From Caldicellulosiruptor naganoensis (GTDB taxonomy: Bacteria > Bacillota > Thermoanaerobacteria > Caldicellulosiruptorales > Caldicellulosiruptoraceae): a stretch of DNA of 64,000 nt. Shown here piece after piece: positions 49,706 through 59,517 of this stretch. The notes beneath the pieces were generated by a model that saw nothing but the letters and a program-made list of their open reading frames with translations, had not been told where the DNA came from and did not search any database. How positions within the stretch are numbered: position 1 is the first letter of the stretch; each line of letters begins with the position of its first letter. The DNA lies in contig NZ_CP113864.1 of NCBI RefSeq assembly GCF_026914285.1, positions 2,356,501 through 2,420,500 on the forward strand, read 5' to 3'. A program made the position numbers and the translations under genes.

Positions 49706-49960
49706 CCCGCCTGAAAGAATTTGGTTTTTGGTTCTTCTTAATTTCTATTCTAACCAGAGGGTGAGGGGTGCCTCAATCCCTTTTTATACAATTATATAGA
49801 CTCAACTTTGCTAATGAAAAGAAAAAATCATTTCAATTTTGCAATTTATACAATTTTGAGAATAACAATAAATAAAAATTTGTTTATTAATTTGTGTTTA
49901 TAAGTCTTTTTACAATGGTATTAATAAATTAGACAAAAAAGTTTTAAAGGAGTGGTTATA

Positions 49961-50623
49961 GTGGAAAATACAATCAGAATTCCATTGCTTGGAGAGAAGT
50001 TCCCGAGCATGACGGTAAAAACAACTCACGGTGTAAAGAAGCTTCCTGATGACTATGCGGGCAAATGGTTTGTGCTCTTTTCGCATCCTGGGGACTTTAC
50101 ACCAGTGTGCACAACAGAGTTTGTAGCATTTGCAAAGAAGGCAGAGGAGTTTAAAAAACTTAACGCTGAGCTGATTGGACTTTCGGTTGACCAAGTTTTT
50201 GCTCATATAAAGTGGATTGAGTGGATTGAAGAAAAGCTTGGTGTAAAAATTCCGTTCCCTGTTATTGCAGATGAGCTTGGCAAAGTGGCAACCACTTTGG
50301 GAATGCTTCATGAAGCAAAAGGGACAAACACAGTCAGAGCTGTTTTCATAGTAGATGACAAGGGAATTTTAAGGCTTATGATGTACTATCCTCAAGAAGT
50401 TGGAAGAAACATTGATGAGATATTAAGAGCGCTAAAGGCACTACAAACATCAGACCAAAACGGTGTTGCTACTCCTGAGAACTGGCCAAACAACGGGTTG
50501 ATTGGCGATAAAGTAATAATTCCACCTGCAGCAACAGAAGATTTGGCAAAAGAAAGACTTCAAAAAGCCAAGGCCGGCGAGATTGAGTGTTTTGATTGGT
50601 GGTTTTGTTATAAGAAGCTGTAA
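49961..50623 (+). CDS. Peroxiredoxin, Prx6/archaeal-type with three cysteines
   Basis: The 220-aa protein reduces hydrogen peroxide and organic peroxides. The peroxidatic Cys is C50 in [12 protein letters not shown], with the catalytic Thr and the distal Arg ([11 protein letters not shown]) visible. Two more cysteines, C210 and C216 ([10 protein letters not shown]), sit near the C-terminus with the spacing known from archaeal Prx6-type enzymes, where one resolves the sulfenate. The GTG at 49961 is preferred over the GTG at 49952 because AAAGGAG at 49946-49952 overlaps the latter. It stands alone between IS remnants and has its own terminator. Confidence 0.93.
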   Translation: MENTIRIPLLGEKFPSMTVKTTHGVKKLPDDYAGKWFVLFSHPGDFTPVCTTEFVAFAKKAEEFKKLNAELIGLSVDQVFAHIKWIEWIEEKLGVKIPFPVIADELGKVATTLGMLHEAKGTNTVRAVFIVDDKGILRLMMYYPQEVGRNIDEILRALKALQTSDQNGVATPENWPNNGLIGDKVIIPPAATEDLAKERLQKAKAGEIECFDWWFCYKKL

Positions 50624-50637
50624 AATAAATAGCTTTG

Positions 50638-50685
50638 AGAGAGACTATCCAAAAGGAGAGTGGATGGTCTCTCTAATTTTGTGTT
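50638..50685 (+). terminator. Terminator after the peroxiredoxin gene
   Basis: A 13-bp stem with one T-G pair, AGAGAGACTATCC (50638-50650) with GGATGGTCTCTCT (50662-50674), has an 11-base loop and is followed by AATTTTGTGTTTTT. It lies 15 bases after the stop codon. Confidence 0.9.
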
Positions 50686-50967
50686 TTTGGAATGTGAATT
50701 TTTCATTAAAAGTCAGGATTAGATTACTAGCCAAGTATTTAAAATTTTAAAAGGAAAAAATATTTATAGAATTTAAGATAAAACCTTACTCTTGGTAAAA
50801 GTAAAAAAATGATATAAAATAATAAGTAAAAAATTAGCCTTTTGCAGAAACGCTCAAAATGAGCGTTATCAAGCTTTATGCAATCTTCAAAAAAGTATTC
50901 CTTCCTCCTTATAGATAGTGTAAAATATAACTGTATAAAACATATTTTCTATGAGGAGGAGGATAAA
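50686..50967. other. Noncoding gap before a transposase remnant
   Basis: AT-rich DNA without a supported gene. The right end carries the ribosome binding site (GAGGAGG, about 50953-50962) of the following transposase remnant. Confidence 0.5.
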
Positions 50968-51345
50968 ATGTTTAAAAATCATAATAAACAACTCCCTTTT
51001 TTAGAACTTTATGAGGACGTTTAAAACCTCGCTCTCAATAACCCTCATAACCTTCTTGGCTTCTTCAATAAATACATCAATATCAATAGCTTCATCCCTC
51101 AATCCTTCTTTAAAGCCTACTATAAATACTTCGGTAAACATAGATGCTTCTCTTTGCAATCTATGTTATGTGCTTTCTTCATCCAAAAAATCTTCAAATT
51201 CTCTACCTTAACTCAACTCCGTGCTGTCTTGCTCAACTCTTACCAGCTTAAATCCTTCTGCAACTTCGATACTATACCCTCTATCTCTACATTCTCAAGA
51301 TTTAGAAAGGGAGTTAAAATAAAATTGTGTCCACTGTATAATTAG
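50968..51345 (+). pseudogene. N-terminal fragment of a DUF772/InsH-type transposase
   Basis: From the ATG at 50968 the frame reads KQLPFLELYEDV, stops at TAA 51022-51024, and resumes in the same frame with NNPHNLLGFFNKYI, HRCFSLQSMLCAFFIQKI and LRAVLLNSYQLKSFC, to SRFRKG, the N-terminal domain of IS5/IS1182-like transposases. It then runs into foreign sequence and ends at 51345. The catalytic domain is absent. The junction at about 51310-51320 probably marks the insertion point of the next element. Confidence 0.75.
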
Positions 51346-51379
51346 TATTGAAATAATTATCAAAGGAGGTTACTGAGGT

Positions 51380-51706
51380 CGAATAAAAACGAAATTTACG
51401 AAACTGCTAAAAACATGGCCCAAGAAGCAAGTATTAAATATGTATTGCTTCCTGTGATGGTCCTAACCGCCCGGTTCTAAAGCAACTACAGGCAAAACTT
51501 GCTCGATTGCTTTATGTTATCGGAAAGAAAAGTCTTCCTTGCTGAAAAATGACAATGACAAAGGCAATGGTTTTTATTCAAGTAAAACTTGCAACACCTA
51601 CCTAACGTCTCGAAATTTCTGTCCCTCGTACACGCCCTTAGAATTTCCCACCTTATATCTTCTTCTTTCCGCTACAAAAAATTGAAAGTTCGTACACCGA
51701 TCTTCT
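51380..51706 (+). pseudogene. 5' part of a second IS256-like transposase, cut by IS copy B
   Basis: Weak coding remnants on the plus strand include a DKGNGFYSS segment, comparable to the RNGYY motif of IS256 transposases, and FPLQKIESSYTDLL, which is continued exactly on the other side of IS copy B. Several stops and frameshifts are present, so the gene was probably dead before the insertion. An AAAGGAGGT ribosome binding site lies at about 51363. Confidence 0.6.
51677..51706. repeat. 30-bp target-site duplication, left copy (IS copy B)
   Basis: The 30 bases left of the element recur exactly at 53689-53718. The duplication is shorter than the 53 bp at copy A, showing the variable length typical of the IS1634 family. 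Confidence 0.92.
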
Positions 51707-53688
51707 CTTGACTTTGTCAGTTTGAAGCTCAAAAAGCTTGGGAGGACTGGGATTGACAAAATATGGACCTCAATTTTGTCACTACATCATTTGCTAATAC
51801 CAATAAATTCTAAGCCTTCCTCATATGTCATGAAGTTTTTTGGACCCTTTATCTTTATTACATTCAGTATATCTCCAGCTCCTCCCTCAATTCTTTGCTT
51901 TATCAAATATTTCTTCCCTTTTATCTCTATTTCAAAAAAGTTCATTGAATATATTGCTTCCATTATCCTTTCACTACTTATTCCTTTACCTTTTCTCCTC
52001 AAAATATATTCCAATGTCCTTTGCAGTAAAAATGCCAAAAAACATATCACAAAATGTCCTTTTATTCTGCTTTCTGTAAAGTGATATATCGGTCGCACTT
52101 CTAAACAGCTTTTCATTACTCTGAATGACTGTTCTATCTTCCATAAATCGTGATATGCTCCTAAAACCTCTTCTACATCCATATCCTTTTTGCTCGTTTG
52201 AATTGCATAATAACCGTCAAATTTCTCATCTCGTTTTATCGCTTCCTCATCCAATACATATTCTTCTGATTTTGATTTCTTCTTCAAATATTTCCTTGCA
52301 CCTTTCTTTTCTAAGGCTGTTATGCTTCCTTTGTTCTCTAAAAGCTCTTTGGCTTTTCTTACCAATCTCTCTCTGTCTTCTTTGTCTTTCTTGGCTCTCT
52401 TGCTTGAATACGTTATTATCAAATTCTCTTCTATTTTGAACTCTTTACCCTCTTCATCCTTGACAATATTTGTTCTTTCCAATACCTTATATTTGAATTC
52501 ATCACCATAAATTTCTTCAGCATTCAAACATCTTTTGCCATCAAGTCTTTTATATCCTTCTTCATTAAAAACTTCATCTAAAATTTCTTTACTTGCATTC
52601 TTTAATCTGCTTGCTACTATATAGTCGTACCCAGCTTCTTTTATCATCTTTAAATTTATTCTGCTGTTAAGCCCTTTGTCTGCTACTATTATTATCTTAT
52701 CTATACTAAATTTTTCCTTCAGCTTCCTCAGTATCTTTACCATCGTCTTGCTATCTATCGTATTACCAGGAAAAAGTTCATACCCTATCGGTCTGCCTTC
52801 TTTGTCCACCAAAAGCCCTAATACAACTTGCACTTCATTTACCTTGTTGTCTTTGCTAAACCCAAAATTTTTAAGTTCATCCGCTCTACAACTCTCAAAG
52901 TATATTGTCGTCACATCATAAAACACTACATCAACTACCATCTTAAATAAGTCTTTATTTCTCTGATACAGGTATGTCTCTAAATCTTCTTTTACACTGT
53001 CAAGAAAATCTAAACACCTGTACAATTGATTCAAATCTATATCCTCTTCAAATCCAAAATATTTGCTTCTCTGATGATAAGTTCTTAGTTTGCTCATTGG
53101 CTCTATCAATCTCTGTATGGTCATTAAAAAACTTACTTTGTCTACATCAAATTTTATCTTTCTCTCTTTTGCTGCTTTCCCTTTTAAAAACTTATCAATT
53201 TCAAGCTCCTGCCATAACTTTCTGTATACAATGTATCCCCAGTTTTTTACAACTGCATCCGAAATATCTTCTTCAGATTCAATAGTAACAGCTTTTGCAT
53301 TCTCAGTAGTTGTTTCAGCGACAATATCAGATAGTTTTTTTACAATGTTTTTAAAAGCGGGGTCATCTTTGAGAATATCAAGTCTACCAAAGTTAAATAG
53401 TACTCTTTGCTTTACTTTACCATTTTCACGGTAATTTTCGACTAACCTAACATACTGATAACCGCCAGCATTAGTAATTTTGACAAACATATGGCAACTC
53501 CTTGAAGATAGTTTGTTATATTGTACCACAAAATATTTAAAAAGTCAAGCAAATTCAGTATATATTAAGCTAAAATTTGTCCCTACATTTTTTAAAATTT
53601 TTTATTTTTCTCTTCTTGAAACCCGCATAAATTAAGACTTTGTTATTTTTTGTTAGCTCAAAAACACCTCTTAACTGACAAAGTCAAG
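51707..53688 (-). mobile_element. IS1634-family insertion sequence, copy B
   Basis: A complete 1982-bp element with perfect 16-bp inverted repeats (CTTGACTTTGTCAGTT and its complement) and one intact transposase gene. It interrupts an older IS256-like transposase. By eye it matches copy A except at 51856, 51881 and 51893, so the two are recent copies. Confidence 0.94.
51787..53490 (-). CDS. IS1634-family DDE transposase (copy B)
   Basis: About 567 aa from the ATG at 53490, identical to the copy A transposase except for three residues in the C-terminal region (K to R, E to G and M to I, around IEGEAGDILNVMK). The D, D and E catalytic motifs (FYDVTT, IVADKG, KIEQSF) are intact. It lies within its own inverted repeats, with the usual 5' region that is duplicated only at copy A. 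Confidence 0.93.
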   Translation of the reverse strand: MFVKITNAGGYQYVRLVENYRENGKVKQRVLFNFGRLDILKDDPAFKNIVKKLSDIVAETTTENAKAVTIESEEDISDAVVKNWGYIVYRKLWQELEIDKFLKGKAAKERKIKFDVDKVSFLMTIQRLIEPMSKLRTYHQRSKYFGFEEDIDLNQLYRCLDFLDSVKEDLETYLYQRNKDLFKMVVDVVFYDVTTIYFESCRADELKNFGFSKDNKVNEVQVVLGLLVDKEGRPIGYELFPGNTIDSKTMVKILRKLKEKFSIDKIIIVADKGLNSRINLKMIKEAGYDYIVASRLKNASKEILDEVFNEEGYKRLDGKRCLNAEEIYGDEFKYKVLERTNIVKDEEGKEFKIEENLIITYSSKRAKKDKEDRERLVRKAKELLENKGSITALEKKGARKYLKKKSKSEEYVLDEEAIKRDEKFDGYYAIQTSKKDMDVEEVLGAYHDLWKIEQSFRVMKSCLEVRPIYHFTESRIKGHFVICFLAFLLQRTLEYILRRKGKGISSERIMEAIYSMNFFEIEIKGKKYLIKQRIEGGAGDILNVIKIKGPKNFMTYEEGLEFIGISK

Positions 53689-53718
53689 AAAAATTGAAAG
53701 TTCGTACACCGATCTTCT
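53689..53718. repeat. 30-bp target-site duplication, right copy (IS copy B)
   Basis: Exact copy of 51677-51706. The interrupted transposase frame runs through it (KIESSYTDLL) into the downstream part, so the insertion point within the older gene is unambiguous. Confidence 0.92.
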
Positions 53719-54630
53719 TATGTCGCAAGTATGTCAATGGTTATTTTTGATCGCTTCTTCATTCGGACTTTTGAAAAATTTAAATCTCCCTTATTCCGAA
53801 AACGAAATCCTAAAAATCAAAGAAGACCTCAAAAATGAACTTCAATTATTCAAACAAAAAGAATTACCCACAAGTGCTTTTGCTCTTATCATCGATGGTT
53901 ATCACTACGAAGTTAAGGACAATTCTAATGTTAAACAAACTACTTGCAATGCCAGCCTTAGTATCGATCTGGAAGATAAAAAAGATATCTTTGGTATTTA
54001 CACTTTCTTCGGCAAAGAAAATAAGGCTGATTGGATGAAAGCTTTTGACGACTTAATTACTAGAGGTATTAAAGAAGTTTTAATTGTTATAAGCGATAAT
54101 TTTCCTGGTATTATAGATGCTGTCAAACTTGCCTACCCTCTTGCTGACCTTGAGCTTGTTTTTGTCCACCTCAAACGAAATAGCTGAAAACATATCACAA
54201 AATTATAGAACTTTCAGCTTTTAACAAAAGTTTGGACAAAATAAAATCTCTTCTCCTGATTTCGGTGAAGCTGTATTGAAATTTAAAGAACTTTGTGGTG
54301 AATACCTTCTAAAGTATCCTCGATTTGTTAAAACAATATCAGAAAAAGCAGAGTTTTATCTTGCCTATATGAAATACCCTGAGGAATTAAGAAAGCACAT
54401 ATATACCACAAATGCCGTTGAAAGTGTAAACAGCATGATTGAAAAGTAAAGAAGTAAATTCAGGTGGATACTTTCAGACTGCCAAAGTCTTAGAAATTAA
54501 TATTTACTTACAGCGAGAGAACTTACGCCGTACAAAATGGAAAAATGGAGTTTCCAGTCTTAGAAAATGCATCAATAACATAACCCAACTTTACAACTTA
54601 CGTTATAAATTGGAAACACAAAATTCTTGA
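53719..54630 (+). pseudogene. 3' part of the IS256-like transposase cut by IS copy B
   Basis: The main surviving frame (from about 53720 to 54187) holds the first catalytic Asp in FALIIDGYHYEVKD and the second in LIVISDNFPGIIDA, ending after VFVHLKRN. After a TGA and further shifts the last part follows: FKELCGEYLLKYPRFVKT and HIYTTNAVESVNSMIEK, which carries the catalytic Glu. Beyond that the C-terminus is broken by stops. The motifs place it with mutator-type (IS256) elements but in a different branch from the remnant at 48538. Confidence 0.8.
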
Positions 54631-55020
54631 CAAGTCTTCTCGTTTCCCCCTTCGGTCAATTAACCCATCTATTCCATATTCTTTGTATTTGACTGTCCAG
54701 TTTCTAATCTGTTGATATGAAACATTGCACATCTGGGCTGTCTCTTTGTAATCCCTGCCATGTTCAATACAATATTCGACTATCTCGACTCTTTCTTCAA
54801 ATATGGTGGCACGTCCTTTAGTCATGAAAAGTTTTCTTCCTGTACTTGAAGATTTTATTCTCTCATGACTATTATACTTCAATAAACTGAAATCCACTCA
54901 AGTATTGTGGCTTTTGAAACATTATATGCTCACTTGCTAACTGCTTTTGGCGTTTCTTGGCCTCAAGATATTCCTTTACTGCTTTTAATTTCTCTTCAAA
55001 TGTTGCTTTCACTTTTTTCC
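54598..55020 (-). pseudogene. Remnant of an IS3-family OrfA (IS150-like)
   Basis: Minus-strand fragments encode two helix-turn-helix segments of an IS3/IS150 OrfA: KATFEEKLKAVKEYLEAKKR, then, after a frameshift, VSKATILEWISVY, and ATIFEERVEIVEYCIEHGRD with AQMCNVSYQQIRNWTVKY. The sequence stops after RRGKRE, where it meets the end of the IS256-like element. No OrfB is present. It marks another element truncated by a later insertion. Confidence 0.75.
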
Positions 55021-55118
55021 ATAAAAAATCATGCTCCCCTCTTAATAAACAGTTTTATTTTTTCAACTGTCTACTATATGGGGAGCATATCACTCCCATA
55101 CCAAGTAGCTCACTTTTT

Positions 55119-55847
55119 CTATTCCAACATCCCCGTAAACCCATTTATATAATAAACCTCACCATCTGCAACAATTCGCCAAACTGGTACTGCCTGACCC
55201 TGGATGACATTGAAGTCTTTTAGATAAAAGCCAAACTTAATGTTCTGTATCTCTTTTACATTCTTTTGCTGGTTCAAAAGATTGAATATAGCCTCTAAGG
55301 CTGAAATTGCCCTGTTTCTTTTGATTTCAAAGCCTTGCGGAATGACCTTTGTGAAGATATAAAGTATTTTGTCATTTTGTTTTTGGATTTTCAGTTTGCT
55401 ATCAAATATCGGATAGCCTTTGTAAACCTGAATGTAGCTGCCATCATAGTCTTTTATATAATCGCTTTTGTTCAAATCAAAAAGTTCAAACGGGTCCTGG
55501 TTGTACTTTGACTCTAAAAAAAGTGTTTGGTTTATTATCTTTAAATGATAGATACTACTTTCAAACTCATTTTGATACTTGTCTACTCTCTTTCCAAAAA
55601 GCTTGGTTAAAATACTGTCATATGCAGATTCAGTTTTCACATTGAGTTTGGAGACATAGTAAATTCTCTTGTCAATTGCGCAAGAAAGTTTTATTGAATT
55701 TTGAGCAAGTATATTTTGTGCTGTTTGGATTTGCTTGTCTGAAAGAAATTCTTCTTTTGGAAGTAAATTTAAGTACTTTACAACAAGAAAAAGGACCAAA
55801 ACTGAAAACACACCAATTGCTATTGTTTTGACTTTTGACCAGTTCAT
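55119..55847 (-). CDS. yycI: YycI-like regulator of WalK
   Basis: The 242-aa protein has one N-terminal membrane helix (about 8-25) and an extracytoplasmic domain that ends in VPVWRIVADGEVYYINGFTG. With YycH it is expected to bind the WalK extracytoplasmic or membrane region and tune kinase activity, as in Bacillus and Staphylococcus. It is the last gene of the minus-strand walRK operon, 21 bases after yycH. Sequence is weakly conserved, so the name rests on domain layout and position. Confidence 0.82.
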   Translation of the reverse strand: MNWSKVKTIAIGVFSVLVLFLVVKYLNLLPKEEFLSDKQIQTAQNILAQNSIKLSCAIDKRIYYVSKLNVKTESAYDSILTKLFGKRVDKYQNEFESSIYHLKIINQTLFLESKYNQDPFELFDLNKSDYIKDYDGSYIQVYKGYPIFDSKLKIQKQNDKILYIFTKVIPQGFEIKRNRAISALEAIFNLLNQQKNVKEIQNIKFGFYLKDFNVIQGQAVPVWRIVADGEVYYINGFTGMLE

Positions 55848-55868
55848 TTTTAAAACAAAACTCCTTTT

Positions 55869-57164
55869 TTATTTAATTGCTTCCACATACACAGTTCCGC
55901 TGTCTGTGCTAACTTCCCAATAAGGATAAGACGGCTTTTCGCTTGCAACGTATTTTAAGTTCAAATCTCTTATAAAAATATCACCTTTTCTTTCTTTTAT
56001 AGTGTCAATAGCAGTAATCCCATCAACCCTTATTTTGGATGTCCTCACTGCAACTGCATCAAAAATATGCCCTGCTATCTTTTTCAGTTTCCCGTTTGAA
56101 ATTTCTATATAAACGCACCAATCTCCATCTTGTGGCAAAAGGTCAACCCCATCAATCCTGCTTATGAGGTAAATCTTGATATTACTTTGAGTGTTTTCGA
56201 TTTTGCGTACTCTTACATCTTCATTTGTGTAAAAATTTCTCATATAATTCATCAATGCTTCTGTAATTGATTCTATTTTGTCACAAAATATGTCTTTTGT
56301 AAACTTAAAAATATAGCTGCCATCAGGTTTTATTACAAACTCTCGCCTTTCATCTGTTATCATAATCTCTCCACTTTTGAGTACATTTTTTTTGGTAAGT
56401 ATTGTATCGGGAAAAAGCCGCCTAATTATGAGGTCTTTTTTATAATCACTTTCCTTTATCTTGACTTCTGAAAACTGAACATTTGAGAATTCAACAGGAA
56501 TTAGAGTATCTTTGCTTACAAGCTCTGTAAAACCAAGTCCGTCTGACCAAGAAAATATAAGATAAGAACTTTGTTCAATTCTATCCTCAAGCTGAGAAAA
56601 TCCATATTTTGGACATTGTAAAACCACTGCTTTTTCAGTCTTTGAGTTGAAAAAGTAGATTTCAGTATTTAAATTTGACTCCTTTATAAAAACCTTATCA
56701 AACTTAAAATCCTTTTTAGCAGGCAAAATGCTTCTTTTTGTAAGCTCATAAACAAATGTATAAAAATCTATAAAGTAGCCATAGTTGAAAAATAAAACCT
56801 TGCTTGATTTGAATTCATCAATTTTTTTCTTCTTGAAATTCAAACTGTAACTCTTTTTTACTATGCTTTCTTTTACTTTGCTTACAAACTTCGAGACTAC
56901 ATCAAAGTATTCCTTCTGTGTACTCAAAACTCCAATAACCACATTTTTAGATACATTCAAGTACATATCCTTTGGCGTTGCAAGGATAATATGAGCCTTT
57001 TCTAAAAGTTCACCCTCTGAAAGTCTATTTTCGCTAATGTTCAGAACATTTGCAAAATCTTCTAGATCGTAATTAAAATACACCTTATAATACAAATAAA
57101 TGCTGAGTATAACAAGTATACCCAGCACTATGCTCTTTATAACTTCTTTTTTGATTTTGTTCAT
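55869..57164 (-). CDS. yycH: YycH-like regulator of WalK
   Basis: The 431-aa protein has a single N-terminal helix (about 10-28) followed by a large extracytoplasmic part with GSYIFKFTKDIFCDKIESI and a C-terminal SYPYWEVSTDSGTVYVEAI. Length, topology and position after walK match YycH, which modulates WalK with YycI. It follows the small exported protein gene by 15 bases. Confidence 0.82.
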   Translation of the reverse strand: MNKIKKEVIKSIVLGILVILSIYLYYKVYFNYDLEDFANVLNISENRLSEGELLEKAHIILATPKDMYLNVSKNVVIGVLSTQKEYFDVVSKFVSKVKESIVKKSYSLNFKKKKIDEFKSSKVLFFNYGYFIDFYTFVYELTKRSILPAKKDFKFDKVFIKESNLNTEIYFFNSKTEKAVVLQCPKYGFSQLEDRIEQSSYLIFSWSDGLGFTELVSKDTLIPVEFSNVQFSEVKIKESDYKKDLIIRRLFPDTILTKKNVLKSGEIMITDERREFVIKPDGSYIFKFTKDIFCDKIESITEALMNYMRNFYTNEDVRVRKIENTQSNIKIYLISRIDGVDLLPQDGDWCVYIEISNGKLKKIAGHIFDAVAVRTSKIRVDGITAIDTIKERKGDIFIRDLNLKYVASEKPSYPYWEVSTDSGTVYVEAIK

Positions 57165-57179
57165 AAACCTACCCTCTTT

Positions 57180-57668
57180 TTATTTTGTGATTGAGTTTAT
57201 CAAATTTGAAATAGCCTTTTCTACCTTTGTCAGAAAACTTTCTTTCTTTTCGTAGTAAACTCTCAGTATAGCAAGCTGTGTATCTTTATCTTTGGTAGCA
57301 ACAACTAAGATATAAGTATTGCCCTCAGAAACATCTATCTTTTTTGCAAAATAACCAGACTTTCCCACTGTGATTTTGTCAACTAAATTATCTTGCCCAA
57401 AGGGTTCTTTTTTATTCTTTTTTGTATATATACTAATCTCAGTACTTTCGCTACCCTTGCCAGAAAGCACAAATGTAGAGGTATTTAGATTCTGATTATA
57501 TTCTGTAATCTCTATAAGAGTCTTTGTAGTTGAGCTTATCTTATTCCCATCTATCTCAATTGAATCTATATATCTTGCCTTCTGAAGACTTTTACCTTCA
57601 GCAAATGCAACACTTATGTTAAATAATAGAAAAATTGCTGTCAGCAAAAACACCATCGCTCGTTTCAT
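57180..57668 (-). CDS. Small exported protein within the walRK operon
   Basis: About 162 aa from the ATG at 57668 (MKRAMVFLLTAIFLLFNISVAFAEG), which gives a clear cleavable signal peptide ending AFA-E. The mature part resembles a single beta-sandwich domain: TLIEITEYNQNLNTSTFVLSG, then ISIYTKKNKKEPFGQ and KITVGKSGYFAKKIDVSEGN, a pattern seen in surface beta-domains that handle repeated extracellular loads. I do not recognise a family. It sits between walK and yycH, a place usually empty, so it could be an envelope sensor or accessory of the Wal system. Confidence 0.7.
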   Translation of the reverse strand: MKRAMVFLLTAIFLLFNISVAFAEGKSLQKARYIDSIEIDGNKISSTTKTLIEITEYNQNLNTSTFVLSGKGSESTEISIYTKKNKKEPFGQDNLVDKITVGKSGYFAKKIDVSEGNTYILVVATKDKDTQLAILRVYYEKKESFLTKVEKAISNLINSITK

Positions 57669-57755
57669 TTTTCTCACCAGCAAAAATATATTTCTCCTAT
57701 TTACCATTATACAATTAAATTATTACAAAAGTGTTACAAAGCCATTAAGAGCACA

Positions 57756-59465
57756 TTACAAAAGGTTTTCTACTTCTTTTGCTGGAAGAACAACTGTAAA
57801 CGTAGTGCCACTTCCTACTTTGCTCTCAACCAAAATTCTGCCGCCGTGAGCTTTTACAATCTCATCGGCTATTGAAAGCCCTAAGCCAGACTTTCCAAGT
57901 TCTCGTGAACGTGCCTTGTCCACTCTGTAGAATCTTTCGAATATCCGTGGCAGGTCCTCTTCTGGAATACCAGGTCCGTTGTCCTGTACAATTATTTTTA
58001 TGCTATCCTCTTCTTTTTGCAAAACAACGTTTATCTTGCCACCTTCTTGGACATAGGTAATTGCATTGCTAACTAAGTTTATTAAAACCTGTTCTATCTT
58101 ATCTCTGTCGACCATTGCAACAACATCTTGCAAGATACTGCAGCTCAAGGTTTGGTTCTTCTTCTTGGCATGAATTTTGAGCTTTTCGCAGACAAACCTG
58201 ACAAGCTCGCTCAAATTAACCTCTTCTAAATTCAAAATGTTCTCACCACTGTCAAGTCGCGACAAGTACAAAAGATCACTTACAAGCCGTGTCATTCTAT
58301 CACACTCTTTTATGATAACACTCAAAAAATGCCTTTTTGTCTCCTCATCGTCAACATCCAAAAGCGTCTCAGAATATGTCTTTATAGTTGTAATTGGGGT
58401 TCTGAGCTCATGTGAGACATTTGCAACAAACTGTTTTCTCATATTGTCAAGTTTTGCCTGCTGGGTTATATCATGAATTATGAAGATGAATCCCTGATTC
58501 AAGTATGAATCAATAAAAGTTGCTCTGCTGACCTCTAAGGTAAGGTTCCCACTTGTATAGATTGTGATATCTGAATCCGAATGGCTTTCCTGTTCCATTT
58601 TGTTTATAAAATCCTCTATGTTGCCGTTTAAAAACTTCTTGGCACTTTCATTTATGTGAATTATTTCATTTTTTGAATTTACTGCAACAACCCCATCAGA
58701 CATGTTCTGAAGGATTCTTTCCAGCTTTTGTTTTTCAAACTCAAGCTCTGATATATACATTTTGATATTTCTTGCCATCTTTGCAAATGCATCTGCAAGC
58801 TTTCCTATTTCATCTCTGGAATTTACATCTATATTGACATCAAGATTGCCATCTGCCATCTTGAGCGCTTGGTTTGTGAGCTTCCTCAGCGGATTTGAAA
58901 GCGTCTTTGCAAACAAAAGACCTATCAAAAGCGAAAACGTTATTGACACCAAATATGCCATAAGAAGGATGTTCTTGATGTCTCTTACTGTACCGGGGAC
59001 ATTTTGGCTGGATACCTCTAAATAAAGTGCTCTTTGGACAACTTTGCCATCCTTGATAGGGTATGAAAAAATCAAAATTTGCCTCTCACCATCTTGTTTT
59101 ATAACTTTATAACCTGATAAGCTATTTAAAATCTCATCAGATGGAAAAAAACTAATGCTTAGTCTTGGAAATGAAGCAATTACCTTGCCTTGTGAGTCTG
59201 TGACAATCAGCTTATTTATCATGAATCCATACTGGCTTTCTTTCATCGTCTGGTCAATTATATTCTGAAGTTCTGATCTTTTCAAATCTTTGTCTTGCAA
59301 AAGCTGCACCAAAGAAGAGTTGACCATAAAATCTATCTTCTTTTGCATATCTTCATAAAAGTAATTTTTTACCCTGTCTATGATGAAAAAGCTTGATATA
59401 AACATCACAATCAATATCAAAAGTCCAAAAACAATGATAAGCCTACTTTCTATACTTTTTGTCAT
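57756..59465 (-). CDS. walK: WalK (VicK/YycG) sensor histidine kinase
   Basis: The 569-aa kinase controls cell-wall metabolism genes with WalR. Visible parts are membrane helix 1 (about 9-29), an extracytoplasmic domain (30-165), membrane helix 2 (166-186), HAMP (187-240), a PAS domain (about 245-335), the phosphoacceptor H352 in ANVSHELRTPITTIK, and the ATPase N, G1 and G2 boxes (NLVSNAITYV, DNGPGIP, GLGLSIADEI). This is the full WalK layout. It lies about 50 bases downstream of walR. Confidence 0.94.
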   Translation of the reverse strand: MTKSIESRLIIVFGLLILIVMFISSFFIIDRVKNYFYEDMQKKIDFMVNSSLVQLLQDKDLKRSELQNIIDQTMKESQYGFMINKLIVTDSQGKVIASFPRLSISFFPSDEILNSLSGYKVIKQDGERQILIFSYPIKDGKVVQRALYLEVSSQNVPGTVRDIKNILLMAYLVSITFSLLIGLLFAKTLSNPLRKLTNQALKMADGNLDVNIDVNSRDEIGKLADAFAKMARNIKMYISELEFEKQKLERILQNMSDGVVAVNSKNEIIHINESAKKFLNGNIEDFINKMEQESHSDSDITIYTSGNLTLEVSRATFIDSYLNQGFIFIIHDITQQAKLDNMRKQFVANVSHELRTPITTIKTYSETLLDVDDEETKRHFLSVIIKECDRMTRLVSDLLYLSRLDSGENILNLEEVNLSELVRFVCEKLKIHAKKKNQTLSCSILQDVVAMVDRDKIEQVLINLVSNAITYVQEGGKINVVLQKEEDSIKIIVQDNGPGIPEEDLPRIFERFYRVDKARSRELGKSGLGLSIADEIVKAHGGRILVESKVGSGTTFTVVLPAKEVENLL

Positions 59466-59517
59466 CTTTTTTTATATTCCCCTTTGATCTTATTGATTTA
59501 GAACTGCTGTAGTTATT

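Noticed and set aside
49910-50311. Minus-strand frame of 133 codons
   Set aside because: It is antisense to the peroxiredoxin gene and encodes nothing recognisable.
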